A stretch of 64,000 nt of DNA. Source: Burkholderia sp. PAMC 26561. Its GTDB lineage: Bacteria > Pseudomonadota > Gammaproteobacteria > Burkholderiales > Burkholderiaceae. Location of the stretch: the NCBI RefSeq assembly GCF_001557535.2, contig NZ_CP014315.1, forward strand, positions 1,054,001 through 1,118,000, given 5' to 3'. Made by a program: the position numbers and the translations under genes. Numbering within the stretch: position 1 is the first letter of the stretch; every line of letters starts with the position of its first letter. Below are positions 31,741 through 41,286 of the stretch, piece after piece. Under the pieces are notes generated by a model. That model was not told where the DNA came from. It saw nothing but the letters and a program-made list of their open reading frames with translations, and ran no database searches.

Positions 31741-32313
31741 TCACTGTGCGATGACGCCGAGCTGTTGCAGGAACGTCAGGTTGTCTTCGAGATGCCAGTT
31801 CTCCGCAATACGGCCATCGGCTACGCGATAAATATCGGTCGCCATGAAGTCGATCGCTTGTCCCTTTCCGGTCACGCCCTTGAACTCGCCGGTGAAATGT
31901 CCGGTGAAGTGCAGGTGCGAGACGACGCGATCGCCCGCGACGATCATCTGCGTGACATCGCAATGGATGTCTGGCACGGCGGCGTGTACGACTTTCGATG
32001 CCGCCAGCGGTCCTTCAATGCCCTGCGGCCGGCCGGGTGGCAGCGTCCGGTCCATGAAGCCGGGGCTGAGCGCGGCGCGTGCAAGTGATTCGTCGCTGGT
32101 GGTCCAGAAGGTGTCATAGCGGCGCGCGGCGAGCATCTGGGCGTCGGCTTGGGCGCGGGGCAGGCTTTGATCGACGATCAAGGTCGCGGGTTTGACAAGC
32201 GCGGCGCCCGCCGCGAACGTTGGCGTGGCCGGGCCAAAACCCGCGCTGAAAGCGGCGAGTGCGAGCGCCGCGGCCGCGACGCGATTTCCAGCCAATTTCG
32301 ATGAAAGCGGCAT
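31741..32313 (-). CDS. Exported SnoaL-like / NTF2-fold protein
   Basis: A 190-aa protein with a Sec signal peptide (VAAAALALAAFSAGF to TFAAGA) and an NTF2-like polyketide-cyclase fold: RRYDTFWTTSDESLARAAL, GPLAASKVVHAAVPDIHCDV, VVSHLHFTGHFTGEFKGV and DIYRVADGRIAENWHLED. The family name ester cyclase is traditional; the reaction is unknown. It is the first gene of a unit with the deacetylase gene and lies divergent from a LysR regulator, which probably controls both. Confidence 0.83.
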   Translation of the reverse strand: MPLSSKLAGNRVAAAALALAAFSAGFGPATPTFAAGAALVKPATLIVDQSLPRAQADAQMLAARRYDTFWTTSDESLARAALSPGFMDRTLPPGRPQGIEGPLAASKVVHAAVPDIHCDVTQMIVAGDRVVSHLHFTGHFTGEFKGVTGKGQAIDFMATDIYRVADGRIAENWHLEDNLTFLQQLGVIAQ

Positions 32314-32477
32314 GTGGATTCTCCAAAGAAGCGATGTATGCCGGCCTATGCATTTCGTCCCAAAACCAGCGAAACGTTGCGTGAGCCAGTGATACGCATG
32401 CTAACTTTCCGATTCAAGATGTAATACGGGCTTTCGTTCAATGCATCCTCTCCAAATCCCGAAGAATCGAAGATCTG

Positions 32478-33380
32478 ATGATCGACAACCTGCCGAACCT
32501 CGTTGCTTTCGCCCGCGTAGTCTCCGCCGGCAGTCTTTCGGCTGCGGCCCGGGAAATGGATATGTCTCTGGCCGTGGTCAGCAAGCGGCTTGCGCAACTT
32601 GAAGAAAGTCTCGGCGTGCGGCTGATACAGCGAACGACGCGGCGCCAGAGCCTGACGGAGGAGGGCGCGCTGTTTCACGAGCAGGTGTTGCGGATCCTGG
32701 CCGAGGTCGAACACGCGGAATCGCTGATGTCGGGCAGGCGGGACGCAGTAAGCGGCGTGTTGCGGGTGAGCGCGCCCGGAGCGATCGGGCGGCGATGGAT
32801 CGCACCGATCATGGCGGACTTCCAGCAATTGCATCCGCAATTGACGGTGCAACTGGAGTTGACGGACGTGGTGGTCGATCTGCTCGACACCGGTCTGGAC
32901 ATGGCGGTGCGCTTTGGCAGCCTCGCCGATTCACCAATGATCGCGCGCCCGCTCGCGCCGAATTACCGCGTGCTGGTCGCGGCGCCTGCGTATGTGAGCC
33001 AGTACGGCATGCCGCAGCAGCCAGATGAACTCACGCGCCACCGCTGCATTTTGATAGGCGATCAGCCGCGTGCCGAATGGCGGTTCGAGGGCGAAGAACC
33101 TGTCACCGTGCGCGTCACGGGCGCGCTCATCACCAACGACGGCGCCGCCGCACACGCATGGGCGCTGCATGGCGTCGGCATAGGCGTGAAGTCGATATGG
33201 GATGTAGGCGATGACATTGCAGCAGGCCGTCTCGTGCGTATCCTTCCCGCCCATTCAATGCCCGCCGCCCCGCTACATGCGCTGTATCCGCATAACCGGC
33301 ATCTCGCGCCGCGGGTGCGGGGATTCATCGACTATTTGCGGGAACGGTTGCATGACGCATGGCGCTGGGGAAAGGCTTGA
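32478..33380 (+). CDS. LysR family transcriptional regulator
   Basis: A 300-aa LysR protein: helix-turn-helix at residues 6-63 (FARVVSAGSLSAAAREMDMS, LIQRTTRRQSLTEEG) and effector domain (about 90-295). It is divergent from the SnoaL-like/deacetylase pair, separated by 164 bp, and is likely their regulator. The subgroup is the same DmlR/GcvA-like branch as the regulator at 6052. Confidence 0.88.
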   Translation: MIDNLPNLVAFARVVSAGSLSAAAREMDMSLAVVSKRLAQLEESLGVRLIQRTTRRQSLTEEGALFHEQVLRILAEVEHAESLMSGRRDAVSGVLRVSAPGAIGRRWIAPIMADFQQLHPQLTVQLELTDVVVDLLDTGLDMAVRFGSLADSPMIARPLAPNYRVLVAAPAYVSQYGMPQQPDELTRHRCILIGDQPRAEWRFEGEEPVTVRVTGALITNDGAAAHAWALHGVGIGVKSIWDVGDDIAAGRLVRILPAHSMPAAPLHALYPHNRHLAPRVRGFIDYLRERLHDAWRWGKA

Positions 33381-33501
33381 ACGACGCTGTGCAAAAGATG
33401 GACGTTTTCTTGAGCGCTAGCGAACAGAGCGATAAGAATTAGTAAGTATGCTTATGGTTATGCCTGCAAGGACAGGCCGTTGAAAACAACCGGGGGATGA
33501 A

Positions 33502-33642
33502 ATGCACAACGACGAAAAGCTGGGCGGGCTGTTACTCGTTCTGGTGATCGGGTGGGCCTACCAGGCGATCGCGCAATGCAGAGACTTTTGTTCTCTCCAA
33601 TGGTCGTCGGCGATGAACGTCAGGACACGCTGGCCGGACTGA
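33502..33642 (+). CDS. Possible 46-aa membrane protein
   Basis: MHNDEKLGGLLLVLVIGWAY is followed by QAIAQCRDFC and ends RTRWPD. There is one likely transmembrane helix (residues 9-24). GGGGGAT lies just upstream of the ATG. It is short and unrecognised, so the call is tentative; the Cys-containing tail and the good ribosome site are the main support. Confidence 0.4.
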   Translation: MHNDEKLGGLLLVLVIGWAYQAIAQCRDFCSLQWSSAMNVRTRWPD

Positions 33643-33656
33643 CGACCAGCGGGTTT

Positions 33657-35063
33657 CTATTCGACATCCACGCCCGGCGATGTCGTCGCATCGCGCATGC
33701 TGTATGCCGACAGGATCCGGTACAGGGTCACGCGTGACACGCCAAGCTCTTTCGCGGCTTCGCCCAGACGTCCGCGATTCCTGAGCAACGCCATTTCGAT
33801 CGCCTGCCGTTCTCCGGCTTCGCGTGCTTGCGCAAGTGACGTTGGGGCCGGTTCGGCGAATTCGCCAAGCTCCAGATCATGCGCGCCGATCAGGCGTCCC
33901 TCTGCCATGACGATCGCGCGCCGCACGCGGTTGATCAGCTCGCGCACGTTGCCCGGCCAGGAGTAGTTATGCAGCGCCGCAATGGCATCAGGTGCGAAAC
34001 CGCGCAGCGGCCGATGCGCGTCTTTCTTGTAGCGCTCGAGCATGTGTTTCGCGAGCAATTCGATGTCCTTGCCACGAGCCCGTAGCGGCGGTTCATCGAT
34101 TTGAAGCACGCATAGACGATGGTACAAGTCGGCGCGAAACCGGCCTTCGACCATGGCCGTCTGCATCTCGACGTGCGTGGCGGAAATGATGCGGACATCG
34201 ACAGAAGTCGAGCCGTGTCCGCCCAGCCGTTCGACCTTGCGCTCCTGCAGGAAGCGCAGCAGGCTTGCCTGGCTTTCGAGCGGCAGGTCGCCAATTTCAT
34301 CGAGGAAAAGCGTACCGCCATTCGCCGCTTCCACACGGCCGATCTTGCGCTGGTTCGCGCCCGTGAACGCGCCGCGTTCGTAGCCGAACAACTCGGACTG
34401 CAGCAGATGCGTGGGGATCGCGCCGCAATTGATCGCGACGAAAGGCTGGTCGCGCCGCGTGGAATGCCGGTGAATGGCCGCGGCCGTAAGCTCCTTGCCA
34501 GTGCCGGATTCACCGGAAATGAAAACCGGCGCGTCGGTGATGGCGACCTTGCGGATTGCTCGGAACAACGCCAGCATGGCGTCGCACGAGCCGATCATTT
34601 CGCCTTCGGCGTCGCTGCTGCCCATGGCGTTTACATTGCCGTGCGTGCCGCCCACCACACCGCTGCGCGAGCCTGCATCGTGCAAGGCAGCAATGCCGTA
34701 AGCATGTCCGAGCGCATTCAGGATGCGTTCGCCGGAAGCGGGGAGCGTGACGTAATCGAAGCAGAAGTCGCGCACGAGGCGGCGGATTGTTTCGTTATCG
34801 AGCTGGATGGGCGTAAGCAACGCAACCCAGCCGATGGTCTTGATCGACAACATTGTTTCGGCCAGGCGCAAATTCAACTGGACGTTGCGAGACGAAAAAT
34901 CGAGCAGGCCGCCACTCGCATTCGATGAAAAACTCTCCAGGTCACGACCCAATTCGGAATTTCTGACCGTCCACCCGCGCGCGTCCATCAGAGAGCGAAC
35001 CTCGAGCGTCAAGGGATCGCCTACGTAATAAAGATGCCTGGGACTCGACGGAAACGCTGCCAT
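33657..35063 (-). CDS. VpsR-like sigma-54-dependent activator
   Basis: A 468-aa enhancer-binding protein. The N-terminal domain (about 1-135) is a receiver-like VpsR domain that lacks a normal phospho-Asp pocket. The central AAA+ domain has Walker A GESGTGKE, the sigma-54 contact loop GAFTGA (about residue 229) and GGTLFLDEIGDLP. A Fis-type helix-turn-helix closes the protein (GRLGEAAKELGVSRVTLYR). VpsR controls exopolysaccharide and biofilm genes with c-di-GMP in Vibrio; relatives in Burkholderia do likewise. Here no exopolysaccharide cluster adjoins, so targets are remote. Confidence 0.88.
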   Translation of the reverse strand: MAAFPSSPRHLYYVGDPLTLEVRSLMDARGWTVRNSELGRDLESFSSNASGGLLDFSSRNVQLNLRLAETMLSIKTIGWVALLTPIQLDNETIRRLVRDFCFDYVTLPASGERILNALGHAYGIAALHDAGSRSGVVGGTHGNVNAMGSSDAEGEMIGSCDAMLALFRAIRKVAITDAPVFISGESGTGKELTAAAIHRHSTRRDQPFVAINCGAIPTHLLQSELFGYERGAFTGANQRKIGRVEAANGGTLFLDEIGDLPLESQASLLRFLQERKVERLGGHGSTSVDVRIISATHVEMQTAMVEGRFRADLYHRLCVLQIDEPPLRARGKDIELLAKHMLERYKKDAHRPLRGFAPDAIAALHNYSWPGNVRELINRVRRAIVMAEGRLIGAHDLELGEFAEPAPTSLAQAREAGERQAIEMALLRNRGRLGEAAKELGVSRVTLYRILSAYSMRDATTSPGVDVE

Positions 35064-35335
35064 GAAAAATTACACCGGTTGGTTACAACGAATAATGCCA
35101 CCAAAACCATGGGTGGCACGCGTTGTGTCGCTCGCGAATTGGCGTGTTGACGCGGTGTTGAAACGCGTGCTCCTGTTTATAACGACTGTTTGCTTGGAAA
35201 CTTGAAAGAAGAAGCGCGCCTTCGGTTAGAGGCGCGTCGCAGGGGAAACCCTTTCCAAAAGCTCCATAAACCCGTGGAATTGAACTTGTCTAAAGAATAC
35301 GGCAGGTTCCGGGATCTAGATGCGTCGAGACAGAA

Positions 35336-36733
35336 TTATTCCGCTGATCCGGCGGATTTCGTCGACAGATTGCGAAACGATGCACCCGCGTGTTCCTGCG
35401 GCAAATGCGCGGCGCCCCCAAAGAGTTTTTCGCGAAACGTGCCGTCGGCGTAGCTGGTTTTGTAAATGCCCCTGGCCTGAAGTTCGGGAATCACCAGGTC
35501 GATGAAATCTTCGTAGCTCTCCGGCGTCACCGTACGGGTCAGGTTGAAACCGTCTACGCCCGCTTCATTCACCCAGGATTCGAGCGCATCGGCTACTTCG
35601 ACCGGGTCGCCTACGATGGTCGTATAACGTCCGCCAAGCTTCAACTGATCGAGCAGACGCCGCACGGTCCAGCCGGACTGGCCATCGGTTACGCGCTCCA
35701 CGGATGATTCGATGCCGCGGCTTTTCGGAGCGCCCGGCGGCTGGATTTCGTCGTCGGGATCGAAGATCGAATAGTCAGTACCTGTTCCCGCCGCGAAATG
35801 CGCCAGTCCGGCTTCGGGACTTGCGTAGTGCGCATATTCGGCAAATTTTGCTTCGGCTTCGGCATGCGTGCGGCCGACCACGACGGTAATGCCCATGAAG
35901 ATCTTCAGGTCGGCAGGGTTGCGGCCGGCATCGGCGGCTTGCTGGCGCAGTGCATCGACGAGCTTTTTCGTGCCGGGCTTGCTTTGGCTCGATACAAACA
36001 CGCACTCCGCATGACGCGTGGCGAATGCCTGTCCTCGGCCCGATGATCCCGCCTGGAAGAGCACCGGCGTGCGTTGCGGCGAGGGTTCGCAAAGGTGGTA
36101 ACCCTCGACGTCGTAATAGCGTCCGTGGTGATCCACCTTGTGCACTTTCGCGGGATCGGCGAAGACGCGCGTTTCACGATCGCGAACCACGGCGTCGTTT
36201 GCCCAGCTTCCTTCCCAGAGCTTGTAGAGCACGTCGAGATATTCGTCGGCGCGGTCATAGCGTTCATCGTGTGCAATCTGCCCGGTCAGGCCCATCGCGC
36301 GCGCCGCGCTGTCCAGGTACCCGGTCACGATGTTCCAGCCAATCCTCCCGTCGCTCAGATGATCGAGCGTGGAGAAACGTCGTGCGAGCAGGTAGGGCGC
36401 TTCGTACGTGAGGTTCACCGTAATGCCGAAGCCAAGGTTGCGCGTGACCGCGGCCATGGCCGAGACCAGCATCATGGGATCGTTGACGGGAAGCTGGACC
36501 GACTCCTTCAAGGTCAGATCGGCCGATTGCTGATAGACATCGTAGACGCCGACTATGTCCGCAATGAAGAGGCCATCGAACAGTCCTTTTTCGAGCAGCT
36601 TTGCAAGGTCGGTCCAGTATGAAAGCTTGCGGTAATCGGTCGAGCGGTCACGTGGATGCGTCCAGAGGCCATGATTGATATGGCCCACGCAATTCATGTC
36701 GAACGCGTTCAAAAGGATCTTTTTCTTGCTCAC
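35336..36733 (-). CDS. NtaA/SnaA/DszA-family FMN-dependent monooxygenase
   Basis: A 465-aa luciferase-like monooxygenase of the NtaA/SnaA/SoxA subgroup: KKILLNAFDMNCVGHINHG, the FIADIVGVYDVYQ strand, LVSAMAAVTRNLGFGITVN, the FSTLDHLSDGRIGWNIVTG flavin-site block and VLFQAGSSGRGQAFA. The GTG at 36733 follows GAGGA with 5-bp spacing. Enzymes of this group use FMNH2 to attack chelators, sulfonates or sulfones. No partner reductase is adjacent. A LysR gene lies 93 bp upstream on the same strand, and an MFS/amidohydrolase unit is divergent from that regulator. Confidence 0.9.
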   Translation of the reverse strand: MSKKKILLNAFDMNCVGHINHGLWTHPRDRSTDYRKLSYWTDLAKLLEKGLFDGLFIADIVGVYDVYQQSADLTLKESVQLPVNDPMMLVSAMAAVTRNLGFGITVNLTYEAPYLLARRFSTLDHLSDGRIGWNIVTGYLDSAARAMGLTGQIAHDERYDRADEYLDVLYKLWEGSWANDAVVRDRETRVFADPAKVHKVDHHGRYYDVEGYHLCEPSPQRTPVLFQAGSSGRGQAFATRHAECVFVSSQSKPGTKKLVDALRQQAADAGRNPADLKIFMGITVVVGRTHAEAEAKFAEYAHYASPEAGLAHFAAGTGTDYSIFDPDDEIQPPGAPKSRGIESSVERVTDGQSGWTVRRLLDQLKLGGRYTTIVGDPVEVADALESWVNEAGVDGFNLTRTVTPESYEDFIDLVIPELQARGIYKTSYADGTFREKLFGGAAHLPQEHAGASFRNLSTKSAGSAE

Positions 36734-36826
36734 GGGAGTCCTCGCGGAAAACGACGGATGAAGGGCGCAAAGGGCGGATAGCATCGCACGGTCAGGATCG
36801 CCGGCGAACCATCAATTTGATATTTA

Positions 36827-37747
36827 TTATCCATGACTGCGGACGCTGCGTTTCTTTTCGCCCGGGTACGCTTCGATGAGGCCCGCAAACCGGTCGGCAA
36901 GCGTGGTACGTGCGCGCGCAGGCCAGACGGCGCTCAACTCGAAGGGTGGCAGCGCGGCGCCGTCCGAAATTTCGCAAAGCCGCACGCCACTGAATTGCAG
37001 CGCGCGCACCGAACGCGGCAACAGGGACACGCCGCATCCGGCAGCCACGCACGCGAGGACCGTCAGCGAACGGTTGGCGTCCTGCACGATTTCTACCGCG
37101 CAACCGGCTTGCCGGAACGCGCTCAAGATCCCCGCACGAACACCCGGCAATTGCCCGTGCGGGAACCATACCAGGCCATGCGGCGCGAGTTCGCTCAGCG
37201 ACACCGCGCCGTTTGCGCCCAGCGGAAAATTTTCGGGCAACACCGCGATCAACTGCTCGCGCGCGATCAGCTTCTCGTGCATTTTCCCGGCAACAGGCGC
37301 CGGCGTGTGCAACAGGCCGATATCGATTTCTCCTTTTTCAAGCGCGCTTGTCTGCTCGGCGTTGCTCATCTCGCGCAGCACGAGATCGACGTCGGGAACG
37401 GATGCGCGCAGTGCCGCAATCGCGCGGGGCAGCACTGCAAAAAGCGCCGCCGATGCAAAACTCACCGTCAGCCGTCCCGCCCGCTGCGCGCCGATTTCGC
37501 GCGCCCGGTGCGAGGCGGCATCGATTCTCGCGACGCTCATGCGCACGTCCTCGACGATCGCCAGTCCCGCCGCAGTCAGGTCGGCGCCGCGCCGCGTGCG
37601 GCTGAAGAGCTTGACGCCCAGATCCTTTTCCATGCGCGTGAGCGCCTGGCTCAGCGCAGGCTGGGCGATGTTCAGGTGATCGGCGGCGCGGGTGACGCTG
37701 CCCGCGTCGGCGACGGCCAGGAAATACTTCAGGTTGCGCGTGTCCAT
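36827..37747 (-). CDS. LysR family transcriptional regulator
   Basis: A 306-aa LysR protein: helix-turn-helix at residues 1-60 (MDTRNLKYFLAVADAGSVTR, LNIAQPALSQALTRMEKDLG) and an effector domain (about 90-290). The N-terminus and the SQ-L-R-ME pattern fit the CbbR/CatR/nac-like branch. The ATG at 37747 lies 115 bp from the divergent MFS gene, so it most likely controls MFS-amidohydrolase and perhaps the monooxygenase gene downstream. Confidence 0.88.
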   Translation of the reverse strand: MDTRNLKYFLAVADAGSVTRAADHLNIAQPALSQALTRMEKDLGVKLFSRTRRGADLTAAGLAIVEDVRMSVARIDAASHRAREIGAQRAGRLTVSFASAALFAVLPRAIAALRASVPDVDLVLREMSNAEQTSALEKGEIDIGLLHTPAPVAGKMHEKLIAREQLIAVLPENFPLGANGAVSLSELAPHGLVWFPHGQLPGVRAGILSAFRQAGCAVEIVQDANRSLTVLACVAAGCGVSLLPRSVRALQFSGVRLCEISDGAALPPFELSAVWPARARTTLADRFAGLIEAYPGEKKRSVRSHG

Positions 37748-37862
37748 ATTAAAACGATATGAAAGATGATCACTTGCATCATAGTTCTTTATCCCTCCAA
37801 TCCCTAGAATGGGTTTCATGGGCCGTTGCAAGAAGCCCGGAAAATACAATCAGGAGACGACA

Positions 37863-39104
37863 ATGAACTGGTACCGCGAAATATCGCCGACGGAAAAGCG
37901 CACGCTCTGGAGCTGCTTCGCGGGATGGGCGCTGGACGGCATCGACACGCAACTGTTCAGCCTCGTGATTCCGACCTTGCTGGTGACGTGGGGTATCGGC
38001 AAGGGGCAGGCGGGGTTGATCGGCGGCGCGACGCTGGTGGCCGGCGCGCTCGGCGGATTGCTTGCGGGCATGCTGTCGGATCGCTACGGGCGCGTGCGCG
38101 CGCTGCAGATCACGGTGATCTGGTTCTCGCTTTTCACTTTCCTCTGCGCATTCGCGCAGAACTTCGAGCAGTTGCTGGCCTTGAAGGCGCTGCAAGGCAT
38201 CGGCTTCGGCGGCGAATGGACCGCGGGCGCCGTGCTGCTGAGCGAGACCATGCGCGCTGAACATCGCGGCAAGGCGATGGGCATCGTGCAAAGCGCCTGG
38301 GGTTTCGGCTGGGCGGGCGCGGTGCTGCTTTATACCGTCGTGTTCTCGTTCGTATCCCCGGAATGGGCGTGGCGGCTGCTGTTTGCCATAGGCGTGATTC
38401 CGGCCGGGCTCGTGCTCTATTTGCGCCGTAACGTGGTCGAGCCTCCGCGTGTTCCGGTCGCTGCAAAGGCATCCGGCGGGGCGCTTCCTCCGGCCACCCA
38501 TATCTTCGATAAATCCGTGATCCGCTCGACCATCGTGGGCGCGTTGATCGGCGTGGGCGCGCACGGCGGATATCACGCGATCACCACGTGGCTGCCCACT
38601 TACCTCAAGACCGAGCGGCATCTGTCCGTACTGGGAACCGGCGGGTATCTCGCGGTGGTGATCGCGGCGTTCATCTGCGGATGTTTTGTCAGCGCGTGGT
38701 TGCAGGACCGCATTGGCCGCAAGCTCAACGTGATCCTGTTTGCCGTGTGCTGCGTGGCGACGGTCAACCTCTACGTCTTCCTGCCGATGGGAGACACCGC
38801 CATGCTGCTGCTCAGCTTCCCGCTCGGGCTTTTTTCGGCAGGGATTCCGGCAACGCTCGGCGCGCTTTTCAACGAACTTTATCCGCAGGGCATTCGCGGC
38901 ACAGGCGTGGGCTTTTGCTACAACTTCGGGCGGATCGTTTCTGCGGGTTTTCCTGTGCTGGTCGGTCACATGGGCAACTCCATGCCGCTTGGTTCGGCGC
39001 TCGGTATCGACGCCGGGGTTGCCTACGGCCTTGTCGTGGTCGCCGCGCTGATGCTGCCCGAGACGAAGAACCGGCGGATCGCGACGGTCGCGGTCAATGC
39101 GTGA
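37863..39104 (+). CDS. MFS transporter
   Basis: A 413-aa 12-helix carrier of the major facilitator superfamily. The first helix contains WALDGIDTQLFSLVIPTLL, followed by the loop 2-3 motif GMLSDRYGRVRAL and GIGFGGEWTAGAVLLSE in helix 4-5, a pattern of the aromatic/organic acid and sialate-type H+ symporters. The start follows AGGAGACGACA. The amidohydrolase gene starts 10 bp after its stop, so the two form an operon for uptake and hydrolysis of one substrate. Confidence 0.88.
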   Translation: MNWYREISPTEKRTLWSCFAGWALDGIDTQLFSLVIPTLLVTWGIGKGQAGLIGGATLVAGALGGLLAGMLSDRYGRVRALQITVIWFSLFTFLCAFAQNFEQLLALKALQGIGFGGEWTAGAVLLSETMRAEHRGKAMGIVQSAWGFGWAGAVLLYTVVFSFVSPEWAWRLLFAIGVIPAGLVLYLRRNVVEPPRVPVAAKASGGALPPATHIFDKSVIRSTIVGALIGVGAHGGYHAITTWLPTYLKTERHLSVLGTGGYLAVVIAAFICGCFVSAWLQDRIGRKLNVILFAVCCVATVNLYVFLPMGDTAMLLLSFPLGLFSAGIPATLGALFNELYPQGIRGTGVGFCYNFGRIVSAGFPVLVGHMGNSMPLGSALGIDAGVAYGLVVVAALMLPETKNRRIATVAVNA

Positions 39105-39114
39105 TTAACGTCGG

Positions 39115-40005
39115 ATGAACGCCGATCAACGGATTCCACTTATGCAAACGCAAGAGACCTGCATGGCCGAGCGCTGGTACGAGACGGGCGCGGAGCAGAT
39201 CACGGCCATCGACAGCCACGCCCATGTGTTCGTCCGCGGATTGCCGCTCGCGCCGCAGCGCCGCCATGCGCCAGATTACGATGCCACGCTCGACGCCTAC
39301 GCCGGTCATTTGCTAGCGAACGGCGTGTCGCACGCGGTGCTGGTCCAGCCGAGTTTCCTCGGCACGGACAACCGCTTTTTTATCGATGTGATGCGGCGCT
39401 ATCCGTTGCGTTTTCGCGGCGTGGCCGTGGTGGATTGCAGCGTGAGCGACGCCGGGCTGGTATCGCTCGATCGGTCGGGTGTAGTCGGAATGCGGCTGAA
39501 CCTGATCGGCTTGCCGATCCCCGACCTTCGCGCGCCTGACTGGCAGCGGTTGTTCGCCCGCGTCAATGCGCTTGGGTGGCATGTCGAGGTGCATCGTCAG
39601 GCAGCGGATCTGCGTGATGTCGTGGAGCCGCTATTGGAACAGGGCTGCACGGTCGTAGTCGATCATTTCGGGCGGCCCGCTCCGCAAACCGTCGAGCGCG
39701 ACCCGGGCTTTCGCTATTTGCTCTCGATCGGGGGAACGGGACGCGTGTGGGTGAAGTTATCGGCGGCTTACAGGAGCGCGGTGAACGCTTCAGGCGTTGC
39801 GGCCGGCGCGCGGCTGGCAAGCGCATTGATCGATGCATACACGCCCGGGCGGCTTGTCTGGGGCAGCGACTGGCCGCATACGCAGCACCAGCAATTCACC
39901 GACTACGATGCAACCCGCCGCGCGCTCGACCGATGGGTGCCGGACGCGGCGCAGCGCGAGATCATTCTCACGGGTTCGGCCGGCGAGCTGTACCGGTTCA
40001 GATAG
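39115..40005 (+). CDS. Amidohydrolase-2 family metal hydrolase (PDC hydrolase-like)
   Basis: Up to 296 aa. A TIM-barrel hydrolase of the amidohydrolase-2/LigI-like group: IDSHAHVFVRGLP with the His-x-His metal pair, VLVQPSFLGTDNRFF, WHVEVHRQAADL, VVDHFGRP and WGSDWPHT with the catalytic Asp. Members hydrolyse lactones such as 2-pyrone-4,6-dicarboxylate. The start is uncertain: ATGs at 39115, 39142 and 39163 are all possible and none has a strong ribosome site. It is coupled to the MFS gene and ends 2 bp from the convergent aminotransferase gene. Confidence 0.85.
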   Translation: MNADQRIPLMQTQETCMAERWYETGAEQITAIDSHAHVFVRGLPLAPQRRHAPDYDATLDAYAGHLLANGVSHAVLVQPSFLGTDNRFFIDVMRRYPLRFRGVAVVDCSVSDAGLVSLDRSGVVGMRLNLIGLPIPDLRAPDWQRLFARVNALGWHVEVHRQAADLRDVVEPLLEQGCTVVVDHFGRPAPQTVERDPGFRYLLSIGGTGRVWVKLSAAYRSAVNASGVAAGARLASALIDAYTPGRLVWGSDWPHTQHQQFTDYDATRRALDRWVPDAAQREIILTGSAGELYRFR

Positions 40006-40007
40006 CG

Positions 40008-41135
40008 TTACTTGCGCACGATGTCCTTGAGAAAATCCGATACACGTTCGAGTCCCTGTTCCAGCACATCCAGTGGATTGGCGAAGCCGATCCGCACATA
40101 ACCTTCCATTTCGAACGCGCTGCCCGGCGTGAGCATGACGCCGGTCGCCTCGATCAGCGATGTACAAAATTCAGTCGATGACATGTCCACATCGAACTTG
40201 AGCAGGCACACAGTCGCGGCTTTCGGCTTGACATACGAGACCAGCGGTTCCTGCTGGATCCATGCATCGAGTGTTGCGAGATTGGTCCGTGTGATCGCGT
40301 GATTGCGCGCGAGGATCCTGTCTTTCGCTTCCAGCGCTACTGATGCAAGATGATCGTCGATCATCCCCACGCTGATGGTGTTGTAGTCGCGATGAATGCA
40401 CACGGCCCGGATGAGATCGACCGGACCGGCGATCCATCCCAGGCGCAGCCCGGCTAGCGACCACGTCTTCGACATGCTGCCCGTGCTGATGCCGCGTTCG
40501 TAGAGATCTGCGACGGACGCGGTGAATCCCGAACCTTCCTGATTCGTTCCGCGATAAACCTCGTCGCACAGCAAGTACGCGCCGCACGATCGCGCGATGG
40601 CGACCACCTCTTTGAGAAACGCTTCGTCCATCAGCGAACCCGTTGGATTGTTCGGGTTGTTGACGGCGATCAGCTTCGTTGCGGGGCTCGCGAGTGTGCG
40701 CAATTCGTCAAGATCGGGAAGAAAGCGGTTCTCTTCCCGCAGCGTCAGGAGGTGTACATCGGCGCCGTGACTTTCGGGTATCGAATAGTGCTGCTGGTAT
40801 GTGGGCAGCACGGCGATCACGCGGTCACCAGGCTCGATCAGCGTTTCATACACCAATGCGTTTGCGCCGATCGCGCCATGTGTCACCAAAATGTTCTTCG
40901 GCGTTTGATGGTCGTAGAGCGCGGCGATATTCGCGCGCAACCGGTCCGAACCTTCGATCGCGCCATAGGTCAGCTTCATGGGGCGCAGTTCGTCCATGAT
41001 GCTGTCCTGCTTGCCGGTCAGCGTCAGCAACTGATCGACGGTCAGCGATTCGACGCAGGTTTCAGCAAGGTTATAGCGCGCCTCATGCTCGTACCGGTCC
41101 ATCCAGCGCTCGACCAGAAAGTCCTTGATCTTCAT
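40008..41135 (-). CDS. PLP-dependent aminotransferase, class I/II
   Basis: A 375-aa fold-type I aminotransferase. Landmarks are NPNNPTGSL, the CDEVYRGTNQ Asp-x-x-Tyr segment, SMSKTWSLAGLRLGW with the Schiff-base Lys, and a C-terminal YVRIGFAN with the carboxylate-binding Arg. It resembles the capreomycidine-synthase/aspartate-type aminotransferase branch. No pathway genes are co-directional; a deaminase-like hydrolase gene is divergent at 41287. The substrate is unknown. Confidence 0.88.
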   Translation of the reverse strand: MKIKDFLVERWMDRYEHEARYNLAETCVESLTVDQLLTLTGKQDSIMDELRPMKLTYGAIEGSDRLRANIAALYDHQTPKNILVTHGAIGANALVYETLIEPGDRVIAVLPTYQQHYSIPESHGADVHLLTLREENRFLPDLDELRTLASPATKLIAVNNPNNPTGSLMDEAFLKEVVAIARSCGAYLLCDEVYRGTNQEGSGFTASVADLYERGISTGSMSKTWSLAGLRLGWIAGPVDLIRAVCIHRDYNTISVGMIDDHLASVALEAKDRILARNHAITRTNLATLDAWIQQEPLVSYVKPKAATVCLLKFDVDMSSTEFCTSLIEATGVMLTPGSAFEMEGYVRIGFANPLDVLEQGLERVSDFLKDIVRK

Positions 41136-41286
41136 TCGTTTCTCCGCAAATCAACGCGTTCGGTTGACCGAGTGTATTTCAAATTCCATGCAGGCTGAAG
41201 ATCTGGAACGCGCGTTACCTTCGACGCACTGACTCTTATGACACACTCACGGTTTGCTTACGCTCAACATCATGTCAGGAGATTCC

